From Alloprevotella sp. (lineage in GTDB: Bacteria > Bacteroidota > Bacteroidia > Bacteroidales > Bacteroidaceae), in assembly GCA_017471505.1 (NCBI GenBank), contig JAFUTC010000004.1, positions 287,957-351,956 on the forward strand: a stretch of 64,000 bases of DNA, in the 5' to 3' direction. Positions within the stretch are counted from its first letter, which is position 1. Every line of letters begins with the position of its first letter. Below the pieces are notes generated by a model. It saw nothing but the letters and a program-made list of their open reading frames with translations, did no database searches and was not told the origin of the DNA. This document shows positions 45,487 to 54,982 of this stretch, in pieces. The position numbers and the translations under genes are program-made.

Positions 45487-47208
45487 TCAGCGGCTGAATG
45501 CATAGAGCAGCAAGTTCTGCCTATTGTGCCGGTTGTCGTGACTGATATGGTGGAAGTTGATGCATGGCTCCAGGCGCACGTCCGGATAGCGTTGCCGGAA
45601 CACGGCCGCGTCCTTTTCCCCCACCAGCAAATAGCCCTTCTGTGCAGTAGCATCGAAGGGCTTTACGCGTCCTTCGAGGTAGAAGTTTATCTGATAGAAA
45701 TGGAGCATGCCCGTAGGCTCGTCGAGAAACGAATAGACGGGAGCCTCGGCCGCATAGGGCTCCATGACGGCGGCACACGCCTTGTCGCTCTTTTGGTTTA
45801 GCAACGGCGGCAGCACCATGGCATCGGCCAGCAGAAAGGCCAATACGGCATTGTAGAGCACCTGCGACAGCGGCCGCCCGAAGGCGTTGAGCGTATAGAA
45901 CGCATAGACGGCCGCCACCACCGCAGCGAGCCACGTCCACTCCGCATAGGCCGGCACGTGCTGATAGGCCATGGCCGCCTCGCCCAGGCCTATGCGCTCG
46001 AGCCAGCCCATAGGCACCACGCCCATCTGCACCAGCATCAGGGCCACGAACACCATGCTGACGACCACGGCCAGCATCGTGGCAAACGCGCCGAGCCACT
46101 TGCGGCGGTGCGCCTGCATCCATTCGAGCAGTTGCGCTATGAACCACGCCACAAACGGATAGACGGGCAACACATAGACACTGCGCTTGCTCTTCGGTAT
46201 AAGATAGAAGCCCACCACCACTGCGATGGCCAGCCAGCTCAGCAGGTCGGCGTCGTCCATCTGCCGCAGTCGCTGCCCGAAAGCCTGCCACCACGACCGT
46301 GTCCATAGTAGCAGTCGGCGCCAGGCCTTGCGAGGCACGAAGCAGAGCGCACCCACCGCCACGATGGAGAATGGCAGCAGTCCGCTCAATAGTTGGGGCA
46401 CGTAGTAGAACACGCCGTGCTCGTGCGAGGAATAGGGCATCTTGCCCAGAAATCGGAGCACGTTTTCCTCATAGACCATATACAGGAACGCATCACCGCC
46501 CTGTCGCCACGCGGCCGCATACCACACGGCCGGCAGCACCATGGCCGACGCGAACAGCAGTGCCATGCGCCACGCCACGGCCCAGAAACCACTCCCGCGC
46601 AGCCACATCCACACCGCCACCACCATCAGCGGCAGCACGATGCCTACGAAACCTTTTGTCAGCATACCGCCGCTCATCAGCACCACGGCACCTATCGGCC
46701 ATCCGCGCAGATGTCGCTCGGCCGCCCACTTATAGAGTTCGCAGGTGGCAGCCACCATGCAGCAGGTCAGAAGCATGTCCACGCGGCAACTCACTGCCGT
46801 GCGGTGGAGTTCGAAGGTGCACAGCAGGCACACGCTTGCGATGAAGGCCGTCGAGGCCTTGCCGCGGCGCGAAAAGAACAGGAAACAATACACCGCCAGC
46901 GCGATGGCAGCCAGTGCCGAGGGCATGCGGGCCGACAACTCGGTCACCTGCCCGAACGGCAGTGAGCACAGGGCCGCCATCCAATGGAAGAGAGGCGGTT
47001 TGTAGGCAATGTCGCCGCCGTTGTTAAGCGGAAGCACCCAGTTGCCTGTCTGGAGCATCGACTGGCTTACGACCGCCTCGCGTGGCTCGCCCACCGTGTT
47101 AAAGTCCGTAATGCCCAGAAACGGCAGCAGGGTCAGCACGGCCAGCAGCAGCAGGCTGACGGCCTGGCGACGGCGCAGAACAGAAGGAAGGCTTATCACT
47201 TGCGCCAT
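45487..47208 (-). CDS. ArnT-like glycosyltransferase family 39 membrane protein
   Basis: 573 residues from ATG 47208. About 12-13 transmembrane helices with a large C-terminal periplasmic part. The first periplasmic loop has NTVGEPREAVVSQSM, the acidic motif of GT-C enzymes (D/E-E in PMT/ArnT), followed by the KPPLFHWM block. Such enzymes transfer a sugar from undecaprenyl phosphate to lipid A or protein on the periplasmic side. It begins 13 nt after the DUF308 gene, so both are likely co-transcribed, and it converges on the GtrB-like gene. Confidence 0.85.
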   Translation of the reverse strand: MAQVISLPSVLRRRQAVSLLLLAVLTLLPFLGITDFNTVGEPREAVVSQSMLQTGNWVLPLNNGGDIAYKPPLFHWMAALCSLPFGQVTELSARMPSALAAIALAVYCFLFFSRRGKASTAFIASVCLLCTFELHRTAVSCRVDMLLTCCMVAATCELYKWAAERHLRGWPIGAVVLMSGGMLTKGFVGIVLPLMVVAVWMWLRGSGFWAVAWRMALLFASAMVLPAVWYAAAWRQGGDAFLYMVYEENVLRFLGKMPYSSHEHGVFYYVPQLLSGLLPFSIVAVGALCFVPRKAWRRLLLWTRSWWQAFGQRLRQMDDADLLSWLAIAVVVGFYLIPKSKRSVYVLPVYPFVAWFIAQLLEWMQAHRRKWLGAFATMLAVVVSMVFVALMLVQMGVVPMGWLERIGLGEAAMAYQHVPAYAEWTWLAAVVAAVYAFYTLNAFGRPLSQVLYNAVLAFLLADAMVLPPLLNQKSDKACAAVMEPYAAEAPVYSFLDEPTGMLHFYQINFYLEGRVKPFDATAQKGYLLVGEKDAAVFRQRYPDVRLEPCINFHHISHDNRHNRQNLLLYAFSR

Positions 47209-47221
47209 GGCTGCAGTCGGC

Positions 47222-48037
47222 TTAGAGCAGGTCCTCGTCGGGACGCGGTGTGTGCGGTTTCTCCTCGGCGGCATCCGCCTCGGGCAGGCCGCCTTCGGGG
47301 GCGAAGTCGTAGTCGTCATAGTCGTCGGCCGCCGTAGCAGGCTCCACGGCGTCGGCAGCGGTGGCGGCCGCCTCGTCGGAACCGGACTCTATGCCGGTCT
47401 CTGCCTCGCGCTGCGCGCGCTCAATGGCTTCCTCGTCGGTCTCGCGCATCTTCGGCTCGGGAACAGCGTCCATCTCTTCGTCGTCGCACTCGGCCAGCGC
47501 CTTTGCCTGGGCGCGGCGGAACGCATGTATCTGCCATGCCGACCAAAGTTCGAGCAGTGCATAGGCCACACAGCCCGCGCCGAGGATGCGAGGCAACAGG
47601 TCGGCCACGAAACCGGGCTGTATGAGCGCCAGCAGGCCGGCCGCGAACGTCACTACGGGCAACACGTACGAAGGTCCGCTCACGCGAATGCCTTCCACGT
47701 GCATCTGGTAGCGGATGAACAACTGAAACGCGCCGGCCACTATGAGCAGCGCGCCCAGGATATAGACGATGGCGTCGACAAAGGGCATCGGGCGCACAAG
47801 CAATACGATGCCGAACGCACCCGTAGCCAGGCCGAGCGCACCCATAAGCACGGACTCTACCGAGCCCTTCTCCTTGCGGAAAACACTAAGGATGGCCACC
47901 AGTCCAAGCAGCAAGAGCAGGCCGCCGCCTATCTGGGCCATGAGTCGGACCGCATCGTGCGGAATGGCGATTAGCACAATGCCTGCCGCCAATATGACAA
48001 GCGCACGCAGGCACATGGATTTTACCGAGTTGGTCAT
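47222..48037 (-). CDS. HdeD-like DUF308 membrane protein with acidic tail
   Basis: 271 residues. Six predicted transmembrane helices in the first 175 residues, with glycine-rich turns (GGGLLLLLGLVAIL; LGALLIVAGAFQLF) typical of the HdeD/DUF308 family, whose role (acid stress in E. coli) is poorly defined. The last 90 residues are cytoplasmic, highly acidic and Ala/Glu/Asp-rich, an unusual addition for this family. CAAACTTA at 48072-48079 gives a -7 box (TAAGTTTG) on the minus strand. Lies upstream of the ArnT-like gene. Confidence 0.78.
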   Translation of the reverse strand: MTNSVKSMCLRALVILAAGIVLIAIPHDAVRLMAQIGGGLLLLLGLVAILSVFRKEKGSVESVLMGALGLATGAFGIVLLVRPMPFVDAIVYILGALLIVAGAFQLFIRYQMHVEGIRVSGPSYVLPVVTFAAGLLALIQPGFVADLLPRILGAGCVAYALLELWSAWQIHAFRRAQAKALAECDDEEMDAVPEPKMRETDEEAIERAQREAETGIESGSDEAAATAADAVEPATAADDYDDYDFAPEGGLPEADAAEEKPHTPRPDEDLL

Positions 48038-48156
48038 GGTGTGTAAGTTGGTTTGCGTATGATAGTAGGGGCAAACTTACCGCTTTTCGCGCAAACCACG
48101 CGCCTTTCAGCCCACAATTTTATGCCGTCGGACCGCTCCGGCCGTGACGCCACAAA

Positions 48157-48255
48157 ATTGCATAATCCGACAGAAAAATCGCATAATGCAATTCGCCGAT
48201 TGCATAATACAATTTAGAAATTCCATTATGCAATTTCGCGGCTCCATAATGCAAT
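48157..48255. repeat. 21-bp phased palindrome array E, five units
   Basis: Units start at 48157, 48178, 48199, 48220 and 48241, exactly 21 bp apart. The array lies upstream of the DUF308 gene (minus strand) at about 50-55 bp from where its -33 box should be. Confidence 0.93.
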
Positions 48256-48278
48256 TTCCCGCCGCCACGGCGCCCCAC

Positions 48279-48310
48279 GAAAACGGCCCCGCTCTCTCGA
48301 ACGGGGCCGC
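48279..48310 (-). terminator. terminator of the FadL-like gene
   Basis: On the minus strand CGGCCCCG pairs with CGGGGCCG around a 10-nt loop and is followed by TTTTCGT. It lies about 30 nt after the stop. Confidence 0.78.
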
Positions 48311-48337
48311 TATGCAGTCTGCCTGCGCCACGGAGGC

Positions 48338-49927
48338 TTAGAAGTGCAGGTCGATGCCGATGCCTATCACGTCGTTCGTGCGGTCGAAGCGCTCCTTGCC
48401 GGCGAGCTGTCCCTGCATGACGCGATTGTCCACGTCGGCCACGATGGCCTGGTACCTATCGGGGGCAATCAGTTGCTCCTGGGCAGCGAAGCCCGCGATA
48501 TTCTTCATGGTCTGGCCGAGTCCGTAGTACTCGCTGTGGACCTTGTTCTTCGAATAGTAGAACGTCTTGAAGTACGACAGGTTGATACCTACGTGCTCGC
48601 TGACCTTATATTTCACGCCCAGTCCCAAAGAATAGCTGCTGCTGCTGAAACTTAGGTCGCTGAGATACTCGCCTCCCTTTCCGAAGCCGTAGTTGGTCAA
48701 TTGGCCGCCGAGGCTTGCGGTGAGTTTGTCGGTAATGTCGTACTCGACGCCAGCCAGCACTTCCCACGTATTGCTCTTGAGTTTCTTCTGCTTATTCTCG
48801 TACTGGTGCGCCTGCTTGTCGAAATAGTAGTGCATACTGGCATTCACGCGCAGACGAGGGGTGAATTCGTAGCCCACACCCACGCCCAGGAATCCAGGCA
48901 TATCGCCCTCGACCACCTGACCGTCGACGAACTCGGCCACATTGTTCAGCAACTGTGCCTGCTGGACAGTCGTGGTGGAAGAATTCTTCGGATGGAGCCG
49001 AGTCTTAAACTCGTAGCGTGCACCCACGTTCCATTTGCCGTGGTGCCAGTGCAGTCCGATGACAGGTGCCACGCCCCAGGCCTGCTGGTCGGCGTTCACC
49101 TCTACCTGGCTTACCATGTCGCGCATCTTCTCAAGGGTGAGCGCCTGCTGGCTCATGCCCATGTTAGCAAGCATAGCGGCCGACGCGTCGAGCAACTGGC
49201 CAGCCTCCACTTGCGTACCGGCAGGAATCACTTGCCCGTTGACCGGAAGCGGCTGGGCCGTGAAAAGCTGGATGTCCTTTACGTAGCCGTAGTAGTTGCT
49301 ACTGGCGCGAACCAGTCGCACGCCGACGCTGACGCTCAACTCGGGCGTAATCTTGTAGCCGACGCCCACCTGCGCTCCGAAGTAGAACTGCTTGCCGCGC
49401 ATGTAGGTGTTCATGCCGTAGCGGTTGGTCACAAGGTCGCCCATGCCCATGGCGTTGGTCAGCGCATTAAGCGCGGTGGGCATCACCGATACCACACTCT
49501 CGAACGAGCCAAGGCCGTTGTCGAACGTGCACTTGCCGCCGCCACCAATCACACCGAAATGGAACGAGCCGAACCACTTGTCGCCCACGTAGGCAAAGTC
49601 GAGAGCCGGGATGATAGGCGCCGTGGCCTTTCCCTTATACTTTTTCGTCATCTGCCCGTTGTTGTCCATGCCGTAGGCAAAGGCACCGAACGTCGTCTCT
49701 ACGGTACGCGTCTGAAACGCACTCTGATTGTTGAACGCAAAATGGAAACCTTTTTTCAAGAAGCCAATTCCGGCCGGATTGTAGTAGGCTCCCTCTATGG
49801 AGATGTATGCCTCTTGCGCCGGCATGCGCAGAAACGAAGCCGAATGATTGGTGTTTGTCAGTATGCCACCGGCATAACCACTTGCGCCACAAAGCATCAG
49901 CGCAGAAGCAAGGATAATTCTTTTCAT
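48338..49927 (-). CDS. FadL/OmpP1/TodX-family outer-membrane transporter
   Basis: 529 residues. Signal peptide (about 1-18, cut after GYAG). The mature N-terminus GGILTNTNHSASFLRMPAQEAYISIEGAYYNPAG is the FadL-family hatch region with its NPAG motif. A 14-strand barrel is expected after it, with long-chain fatty acid or hydrophobic-compound uptake as the family role. The ligand cannot be read. It has a consensus promoter and its own terminator, so it is a single-gene transcript. Confidence 0.87.
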   Translation of the reverse strand: MKRIILASALMLCGASGYAGGILTNTNHSASFLRMPAQEAYISIEGAYYNPAGIGFLKKGFHFAFNNQSAFQTRTVETTFGAFAYGMDNNGQMTKKYKGKATAPIIPALDFAYVGDKWFGSFHFGVIGGGGKCTFDNGLGSFESVVSVMPTALNALTNAMGMGDLVTNRYGMNTYMRGKQFYFGAQVGVGYKITPELSVSVGVRLVRASSNYYGYVKDIQLFTAQPLPVNGQVIPAGTQVEAGQLLDASAAMLANMGMSQQALTLEKMRDMVSQVEVNADQQAWGVAPVIGLHWHHGKWNVGARYEFKTRLHPKNSSTTTVQQAQLLNNVAEFVDGQVVEGDMPGFLGVGVGYEFTPRLRVNASMHYYFDKQAHQYENKQKKLKSNTWEVLAGVEYDITDKLTASLGGQLTNYGFGKGGEYLSDLSFSSSSYSLGLGVKYKVSEHVGINLSYFKTFYYSKNKVHSEYYGLGQTMKNIAGFAAQEQLIAPDRYQAIVADVDNRVMQGQLAGKERFDRTNDVIGIGIDLHF

Positions 49928-49958
49928 AAAAAATAGTTTTTATCGTTGTAAAACGCGG

Positions 49959-49990
49959 CAAATATATAATGGAATGCTCAAACTGCCAAA
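49959..49990 (-). promoter_or_regulatory. consensus Bacteroidota promoter of the FadL-like gene
   Basis: On the minus strand TTTG (49987-49990), a 20-nt spacer and TATATTTG (49959-49966) match the consensus exactly. Leader about 25 nt. Confidence 0.85.
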
Positions 49991-50156
49991 TATTGTGCAC
50001 TTATAGCGGCACAAATCGGACAAAAGTGTGCAAAATGATAGGTCTGCCTTGCAATACGCCTATAGTTTGCGCCTAATTCACAATGGCGTCGCCTCCGACC
50101 CCTGAAATGTGGAAAAAAGATAGTATCTTCGCGCCGAAAACGAATATCGCACCAAC

Positions 50157-51500
50157 ATGTTTGAAAATCTTAGCGACAGACTCGAAAGGTCTTTCAAGAT
50201 ACTGAAAGGTGAAGGCCGCATCACCGAGATTAACGTGGCCGAGACCCTTAAGGACGTGCGCCGCGCTCTGCTTGACGCCGACGTCAACTATAAGGTGGCC
50301 AAGGAATTCACCAACCGCGTCAAGGAAAAAGCCCTGGGCCAGAACGTGCTCACCGCTGTAAAGCCCGGACAACTCTTTGTAAAAATCATACACGACGAGT
50401 TGACCGAACTCATGGGTGGTTCCGCCGCCGAACTCCGAACTGACGAGCGCCCCACCGTCATATTGATGTCGGGCCTGCAAGGTTCCGGTAAGACGACAAT
50501 GAGCGGCAAACTGGCCTATTTCCTTAAGAACAAGCGCAACAAGCGCGTGCTGCTGGTGGCTTGCGACGTCTACCGCCCCGCCGCCATAGAGCAGCTGAAC
50601 GTCTTAGGTAGCCAACTCGACGTTCCCGTATTCAGCGAGCCCGACAGCACCGACCCCGTGGCCATTGCAACCCATGCCCTGGCCGAGGCAAGGCAGAAAG
50701 AATACGGCGTCGTAATCGTCGACACCGCCGGCCGCCTTGCAGTGGACGAGCAGATGATGCAGGAAATCGCCGCCATAAAGAACGCCATCCATCCCACCGA
50801 GACACTCTTCGTGGTCGATAGTATGACCGGCCAGGACGCCGTAAATACCGCCAAGGAGTTCAATGACCGCCTCGACTTCGACGGAGTTGTGCTCACAAAA
50901 CTCGACGGCGACACGCGCGGAGGTGCCGCACTGTCAATCCGCACCGTAGTGCAGAAGCCCATCAAGTTTATCGGAACCGGCGAAAAGCTTGAGGCACTCG
51001 ACATTTTCCACCCCGAACGAATGGCCGACCGTATTCTCGGCATGGGCGACGTAGTGTCGCTGGTCGAAAGGGCGCAGGAACAGTTCGACGAGGCCGAGGC
51101 GCGAAAGATTCAGCGTAAGATACAGAAGAATCAGTTTGACTTCGAAGACTTCCTGAACCAGATACAGCAAATCAAGAAGATGGGAAACATCAAAGACCTT
51201 GCCGCGATGATTCCCGGCGTAGGCAAAGCGCTCAAAGACATAGACATCGACGACGACGCCTTTAAGTCGATAGAAGCGATGATAGGTTCTATGACGCCGC
51301 AGGAAAGACATCGGCCCGAATTGCTCAACACCAGCCGGCGCACGCGAATAGCCCGCGGCTCGGGAACTACCCTGCAGGAAGTCAACCGCTTTATCAAGCA
51401 GTTTGAGCAGATGCGCAAGATGATGAAGGCCGTTACGGGAAACAAGATGGCCAATATGCTGTCGCGCATGCCTAATATGAACCCATTCGGAAAACGATAG
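50157..51500 (+). CDS. ffh: signal recognition particle protein Ffh (SRP54)
   Basis: 447 residues. N domain (about 1-90), then the GTPase domain with P-loop GLQGSGKTTMS (about 105-115), DTAGRLA and TKLDGDTRGGAA, and a methionine-rich M domain from about 300 (MGNIKDLAAMIPG; QMRKMMKAVTGNKMANMLSRMP) that binds signal peptides and SRP RNA. It targets nascent membrane proteins to FtsY/SecYEG. folD follows after 6 nt. TATCTTCG at 50123 is only a weak -7 candidate. Confidence 0.96.
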   Translation: MFENLSDRLERSFKILKGEGRITEINVAETLKDVRRALLDADVNYKVAKEFTNRVKEKALGQNVLTAVKPGQLFVKIIHDELTELMGGSAAELRTDERPTVILMSGLQGSGKTTMSGKLAYFLKNKRNKRVLLVACDVYRPAAIEQLNVLGSQLDVPVFSEPDSTDPVAIATHALAEARQKEYGVVIVDTAGRLAVDEQMMQEIAAIKNAIHPTETLFVVDSMTGQDAVNTAKEFNDRLDFDGVVLTKLDGDTRGGAALSIRTVVQKPIKFIGTGEKLEALDIFHPERMADRILGMGDVVSLVERAQEQFDEAEARKIQRKIQKNQFDFEDFLNQIQQIKKMGNIKDLAAMIPGVGKALKDIDIDDDAFKSIEAMIGSMTPQERHRPELLNTSRRTRIARGSGTTLQEVNRFIKQFEQMRKMMKAVTGNKMANMLSRMPNMNPFGKR

Positions 51501-51506
51501 AAACCT

Positions 51507-52391
51507 ATGGAACCCATTATTCTTGACGGAAAAAAGACGGCCGCGGCCATCCAGCAGCGTATTGCCCGCGAGGTGGAACTTATGGTGCAGGCCGGCTGCA
51601 AGCGCCCGCACCTGGCTGCCATACTGGTGGGCAACGACGGCGGTAGCAAAACCTACGTGGCCAATAAGGTGCAGGCTTGCAAGCTGTGCGGATTCGAGTC
51701 GACGCTTATCGAGCTCGCCGACACCATCAGCGAGGCCGAACTTTTGGCCGAGGTGCAGCGCCTGAACTCCGACGCGTCGGTCGACGGCTTTATCGTGCAG
51801 CTTCCTTTGCCCAAGCACATCGACGAAAGAAAGGTGATTGAGGCCATCGACTATAGGAAAGACGTCGACGGCTTTACCACCGAGAACGCCGGAAGGCTCG
51901 CGCTGGGACTTCCGGGCTTTCTGTCGGCCACGCCGAAAGGCATCTTCGAACTCTTGAAGCACTACGGCGTCGAAACCTCGGGCAAGCACGTCGTCATCAT
52001 AGGGCGGAGCAACATCGTGGGTAAGCCGCTGGCCAGCCTGATGCTGCAGAAATCCTACGCCAATGCGACCGTGACCGTTTGCCATAGCGCCACGGAGCAT
52101 CTGGCGGACCTGTGCCGCCAGGCCGATATTCTGGTGGCCGCCATCGGTAGGCCGCGCTTTGTCACCTCGGACATGGTGAAGGATGGGGCCGTGGTGGTGG
52201 ACGTCGGCACTACGCGAGTGCCCGACGCGACCCGCGAACGAGGCTGGCGCCTATGCGGAGACGTCGACTTCGACAGTGTGGCGCCGAAATGCGCCTATAT
52301 CACGCCGGTGCCGGGCGGTGTTGGGCCCATGACCATCAGCATGCTTATGCTGAACACCCTATCGGCTGCCAAGCACGAATACTTCGACTGA
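51507..52391 (+). CDS. folD: methylenetetrahydrofolate dehydrogenase / cyclohydrolase
   Basis: 294 residues. FolD interconverts 5,10-methylene- and 10-formyl-THF using NADP. Conserved blocks: [14 protein letters not shown] (about 49-62) with the catalytic Lys, [30 protein letters not shown] (about 166-182) in the NADP-binding domain and [12 protein letters not shown] near the end. Ends at a large inverted repeat shared with the convergent DPP-IV gene. Confidence 0.95.
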   Translation: MEPIILDGKKTAAAIQQRIAREVELMVQAGCKRPHLAAILVGNDGGSKTYVANKVQACKLCGFESTLIELADTISEAELLAEVQRLNSDASVDGFIVQLPLPKHIDERKVIEAIDYRKDVDGFTTENAGRLALGLPGFLSATPKGIFELLKHYGVETSGKHVVIIGRSNIVGKPLASLMLQKSYANATVTVCHSATEHLADLCRQADILVAAIGRPRFVTSDMVKDGAVVVDVGTTRVPDATRERGWRLCGDVDFDSVAPKCAYITPVPGGVGPMTISMLMLNTLSAAKHEYFD

Positions 52392-52404
52392 GGCACGCCT
52401 CGGA

Positions 52405-52462
52405 CCCACAAACCGACGGCCCTATGGAGCAAATCTGCTTCGTAGGGCCGTCGGTTTGTGGG
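52405..52462. terminator. 20-bp perfect inverted repeat between folD and DPP-IV
   Basis: Arms 52405-52424 and 52443-52462 are perfect 20-bp reverse complements, and the 18-nt loop can extend the stem (GAGCA/TGCTT). There is no T-run on either strand. It lies between two convergent genes, so it probably acts as a two-way terminator or RNA-stabilising hairpin. Confidence 0.75.
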
Positions 52463-52471
52463 CGGGTGCGG

Positions 52472-54700
52472 CTACAGGTTTTCCCTGAAATAGTCGGTGA
52501 TGCGCTTAAAGAGGTGGCGCCGGGTATTACCGCCGTTGATGAAATGATTGCGGTTGGTGTAGACTTGCATATCGAACTGTTTGCCGGCCTGCACCAGTGC
52601 CTCGCTATATTCGGCGCAGTTGCGGAAATGCACGTTGTCGTCGGCCAGGCCGTGCACCAGCAGCAGGCTGCCACTGAGTTGCGCGGCGCGGGAAATGGGA
52701 TTGAGGTCGTAGCCCTTGTTCTCCTGCGGCGTGCGCATATAGCGCTCGGTATATACCGTATCGTAGTATTTCCAGTTAGTAGGCGCTGCGACGGCTACAC
52801 CGCACTTGAACACGGGGCGTCCCTCGCTCATCGACATGAGCGTATTGAATCCGCCGTAGCTCCAGCCCCATATTCCGATGCGACTGTTGTCGACGTAGGG
52901 AAGACTGCCCAGATAGATTGCAGCCTCGACTTGGTCCTTCGACTCCTTATCGCCCAGGTTGAGATAGGTACACTTCTCGAAATCGGTACCGCGATAGCCG
53001 GTTCCGCGACCATCGACGCAGGCCACCAGATAGCCTTGCTGGGCCATGTAACTCTCGAACACGCCTCCGCCATAGAAGCCCAGGCTCCACGCATCGGCCA
53101 CCTCTTGCGAACCGGGGCCGGAATACTGGTAGAGGATTATGGGGTATTTCTGCGCGGGGTCGAAGTCGGCCGGCTTCACCATCCAGCCGTTCAGTTGCAC
53201 GCCTTCCGTCGTGGTGAAGGTGAAGAATTCCTTCGTGCCTCCCTCTTCGGCCACGCGGCGCGACAGTTCGGCGTTGTCCACGAGTGGCTTGAGCACGCGT
53301 CCGGCTGCGTCGCACAGGCTGACAACGGGCGCGGTGGCGGCGTTGCTGTAGGTGTGGACGAAATAGCGATAGTTGCGCGAGAAGAGGGCGCTATGGGTGC
53401 CGGGCTCGGCCGTGAGTTTGCGGGCTCCGCGTCGGTCGGCCACGTAGACGGCCCTACGCAGCGGACCGCCGTCAGTAGTGGCGTAGTAGCACTTGTCGGT
53501 CTTGCGGTCGTAGCCATAGAAGGCGGTGACTTCTTCCTGCCCGCTGGTGAGCGGCCGTATAAGCGTGCCGTCGAGCCGGTAGAGGTAGAGTTGCGAATGG
53601 CGGGTGCGCTCGGACTGCATCACGAAGCAGTCGTCGAAGAAGGCAAGGTTGGCATAGGCTTCCTCCTTTATATATTCGGGCTCGCTCTCGGTGAGCATCA
53701 GCGCCACGGTGCCGTCGGCCGGGTTGGCCGTGTAGATTTTCATCAGGTTCTGGTGGCGGTTGAGCGTGACTATGGCCATCTTCGAGGGGTCGGGGGTGGC
53801 CATGAGGCGGGGTATGTAGCCGTCGGTGTCGACGGGCACTTGCAGTTGGCAGGTGGCTCCGGTCGGCAGGTTGTATGCCTTCACCGTGACGGCCGAATTG
53901 ACTTGTCCGGGCACGGGATACTTGTAGTCCATTGAGCCGGGGTAGGTGTCGTTGGCCTCGATAGTGGGCCGCGCTCCCTTGTACATGGCAATGTGGTAGA
54001 GAGGTACGCGGCTCTCGTCGTAGCGTATCCAGCAGAGCGCGTTGCCGTCGGCACTGAAGCAGAAACTCTGGTTGGTGGAGAATTCCTCCTCGTAGACCCA
54101 GTCGGGAATGCCGTTGATTATTTTTCCGGGACAGCCGTCGTCGGTCAGCCTGCGGGGTTGGCGGTCGCCGGCAAGGTCGACCAGGTAGAGGTCGTTATGG
54201 CGTGCGAAGGCCACCTTCGTACCGTCGGGTGAGAAGGTGGGTGCCTGCTCGCCTCCCTCGGCGGTCAGGGCGAAGAACTCCTTGGTCTGCACGTCGTAGA
54301 CATAGTAGTCGGCTGTGAACGAGCGGCGGTAGATGCGCTGCGTGTTGGTCTGGAGCAGCATGAGGCGCTCGTCGGCCGAGAGCACGTAGCCGTCGATGCG
54401 GCTGAGCGTGGCGGGGCCTTTCGCCTCGGAGGCGTCGAAGAGGACGGCCGTGCGTTCGCCCGTGCGAAACGAGTTGCGCTCCACCAGCCTGCCGCCCTGG
54501 CTGAGTTGCGTATAGGTGTGACCGTCGGCAGCGGGGCGCAGGCCGTAGATGCCTCGGGCGCCGAAGCGTCCGTCAACGATGTCGTCGAGGTTCCAAGTGG
54601 TCTGGGCTTGCAGGCCGGTAGCGGCCAGCGACAGCATAAGCAGGGTGCCGAAGAGTCGGCCGATGTGTCGGTGTGTCATAAGCAAAATGGTTTTCCGCAT
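52472..54700 (-). CDS. dipeptidyl peptidase IV (S9B serine peptidase)
   Basis: 742 residues with an N-terminal signal peptide (an alternative ATG at 54679 gives a shorter one, cut near GLQAQ). An eight-blade beta-propeller (about 35-480) contains WVYEEEF, whose glutamates bind the substrate amino terminus in DPP-IV. The alpha/beta-hydrolase domain has GWSYGG with Ser614 as nucleophile and HGLADDNVHF with the catalytic Asp region; the catalytic His follows near residue 725. It releases X-Pro/X-Ala dipeptides in the periplasm or on the surface. Upstream lie array F and the divergent thioesterase gene. Confidence 0.93.
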   Translation of the reverse strand: MRKTILLMTHRHIGRLFGTLLMLSLAATGLQAQTTWNLDDIVDGRFGARGIYGLRPAADGHTYTQLSQGGRLVERNSFRTGERTAVLFDASEAKGPATLSRIDGYVLSADERLMLLQTNTQRIYRRSFTADYYVYDVQTKEFFALTAEGGEQAPTFSPDGTKVAFARHNDLYLVDLAGDRQPRRLTDDGCPGKIINGIPDWVYEEEFSTNQSFCFSADGNALCWIRYDESRVPLYHIAMYKGARPTIEANDTYPGSMDYKYPVPGQVNSAVTVKAYNLPTGATCQLQVPVDTDGYIPRLMATPDPSKMAIVTLNRHQNLMKIYTANPADGTVALMLTESEPEYIKEEAYANLAFFDDCFVMQSERTRHSQLYLYRLDGTLIRPLTSGQEEVTAFYGYDRKTDKCYYATTDGGPLRRAVYVADRRGARKLTAEPGTHSALFSRNYRYFVHTYSNAATAPVVSLCDAAGRVLKPLVDNAELSRRVAEEGGTKEFFTFTTTEGVQLNGWMVKPADFDPAQKYPIILYQYSGPGSQEVADAWSLGFYGGGVFESYMAQQGYLVACVDGRGTGYRGTDFEKCTYLNLGDKESKDQVEAAIYLGSLPYVDNSRIGIWGWSYGGFNTLMSMSEGRPVFKCGVAVAAPTNWKYYDTVYTERYMRTPQENKGYDLNPISRAAQLSGSLLLVHGLADDNVHFRNCAEYSEALVQAGKQFDMQVYTNRNHFINGGNTRRHLFKRITDYFRENL

Positions 54701-54756
54701 GCTAATTTAGTTCGTTTTCTCCAAACCGCAGCCCTGTGCGGCGGCCAATCCTGAAA

Positions 54757-54855
54757 ATTGCATTATGGGACGGAAAAATTGCATAATCGGATTTCGAAAT
54801 TGTATTATGGAATTTTGAAATTGCATTATGGAATTTTCGGATTGCATTATGCAAT
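54757..54855. repeat. 21-bp phased palindrome array F, five units
   Basis: Units start at 54757, 54778, 54799, 54820 and 54841, exactly 21 bp apart. It lies between the divergent DPP-IV and thioesterase genes, 75 bp before the -33 box of the latter. Confidence 0.94.
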
Positions 54856-54930
54856 TTGCGGGCAGGACAGGCAAGCGTGGCGGCGGAATCGCCTTTTCGG
54901 CAGGAAAGGCCGTGACCGAGGCCCGAAAAA

Positions 54931-54962
54931 TTAGGAAGAATGGCGCGTTCTTTGTAACTTTG
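54931..54962 (+). promoter_or_regulatory. promoter of the acyl-ACP thioesterase gene
   Basis: TAACTTTG (54955-54962) is a perfect -7 box; TTAG at 54931-54934, 20 nt upstream, is one base off the -33 consensus. It gives a leader of about 14 nt to the ATG at 54983. Confidence 0.7.
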
Positions 54963-54982
54963 CCAGACAAACCATTTTGCCC

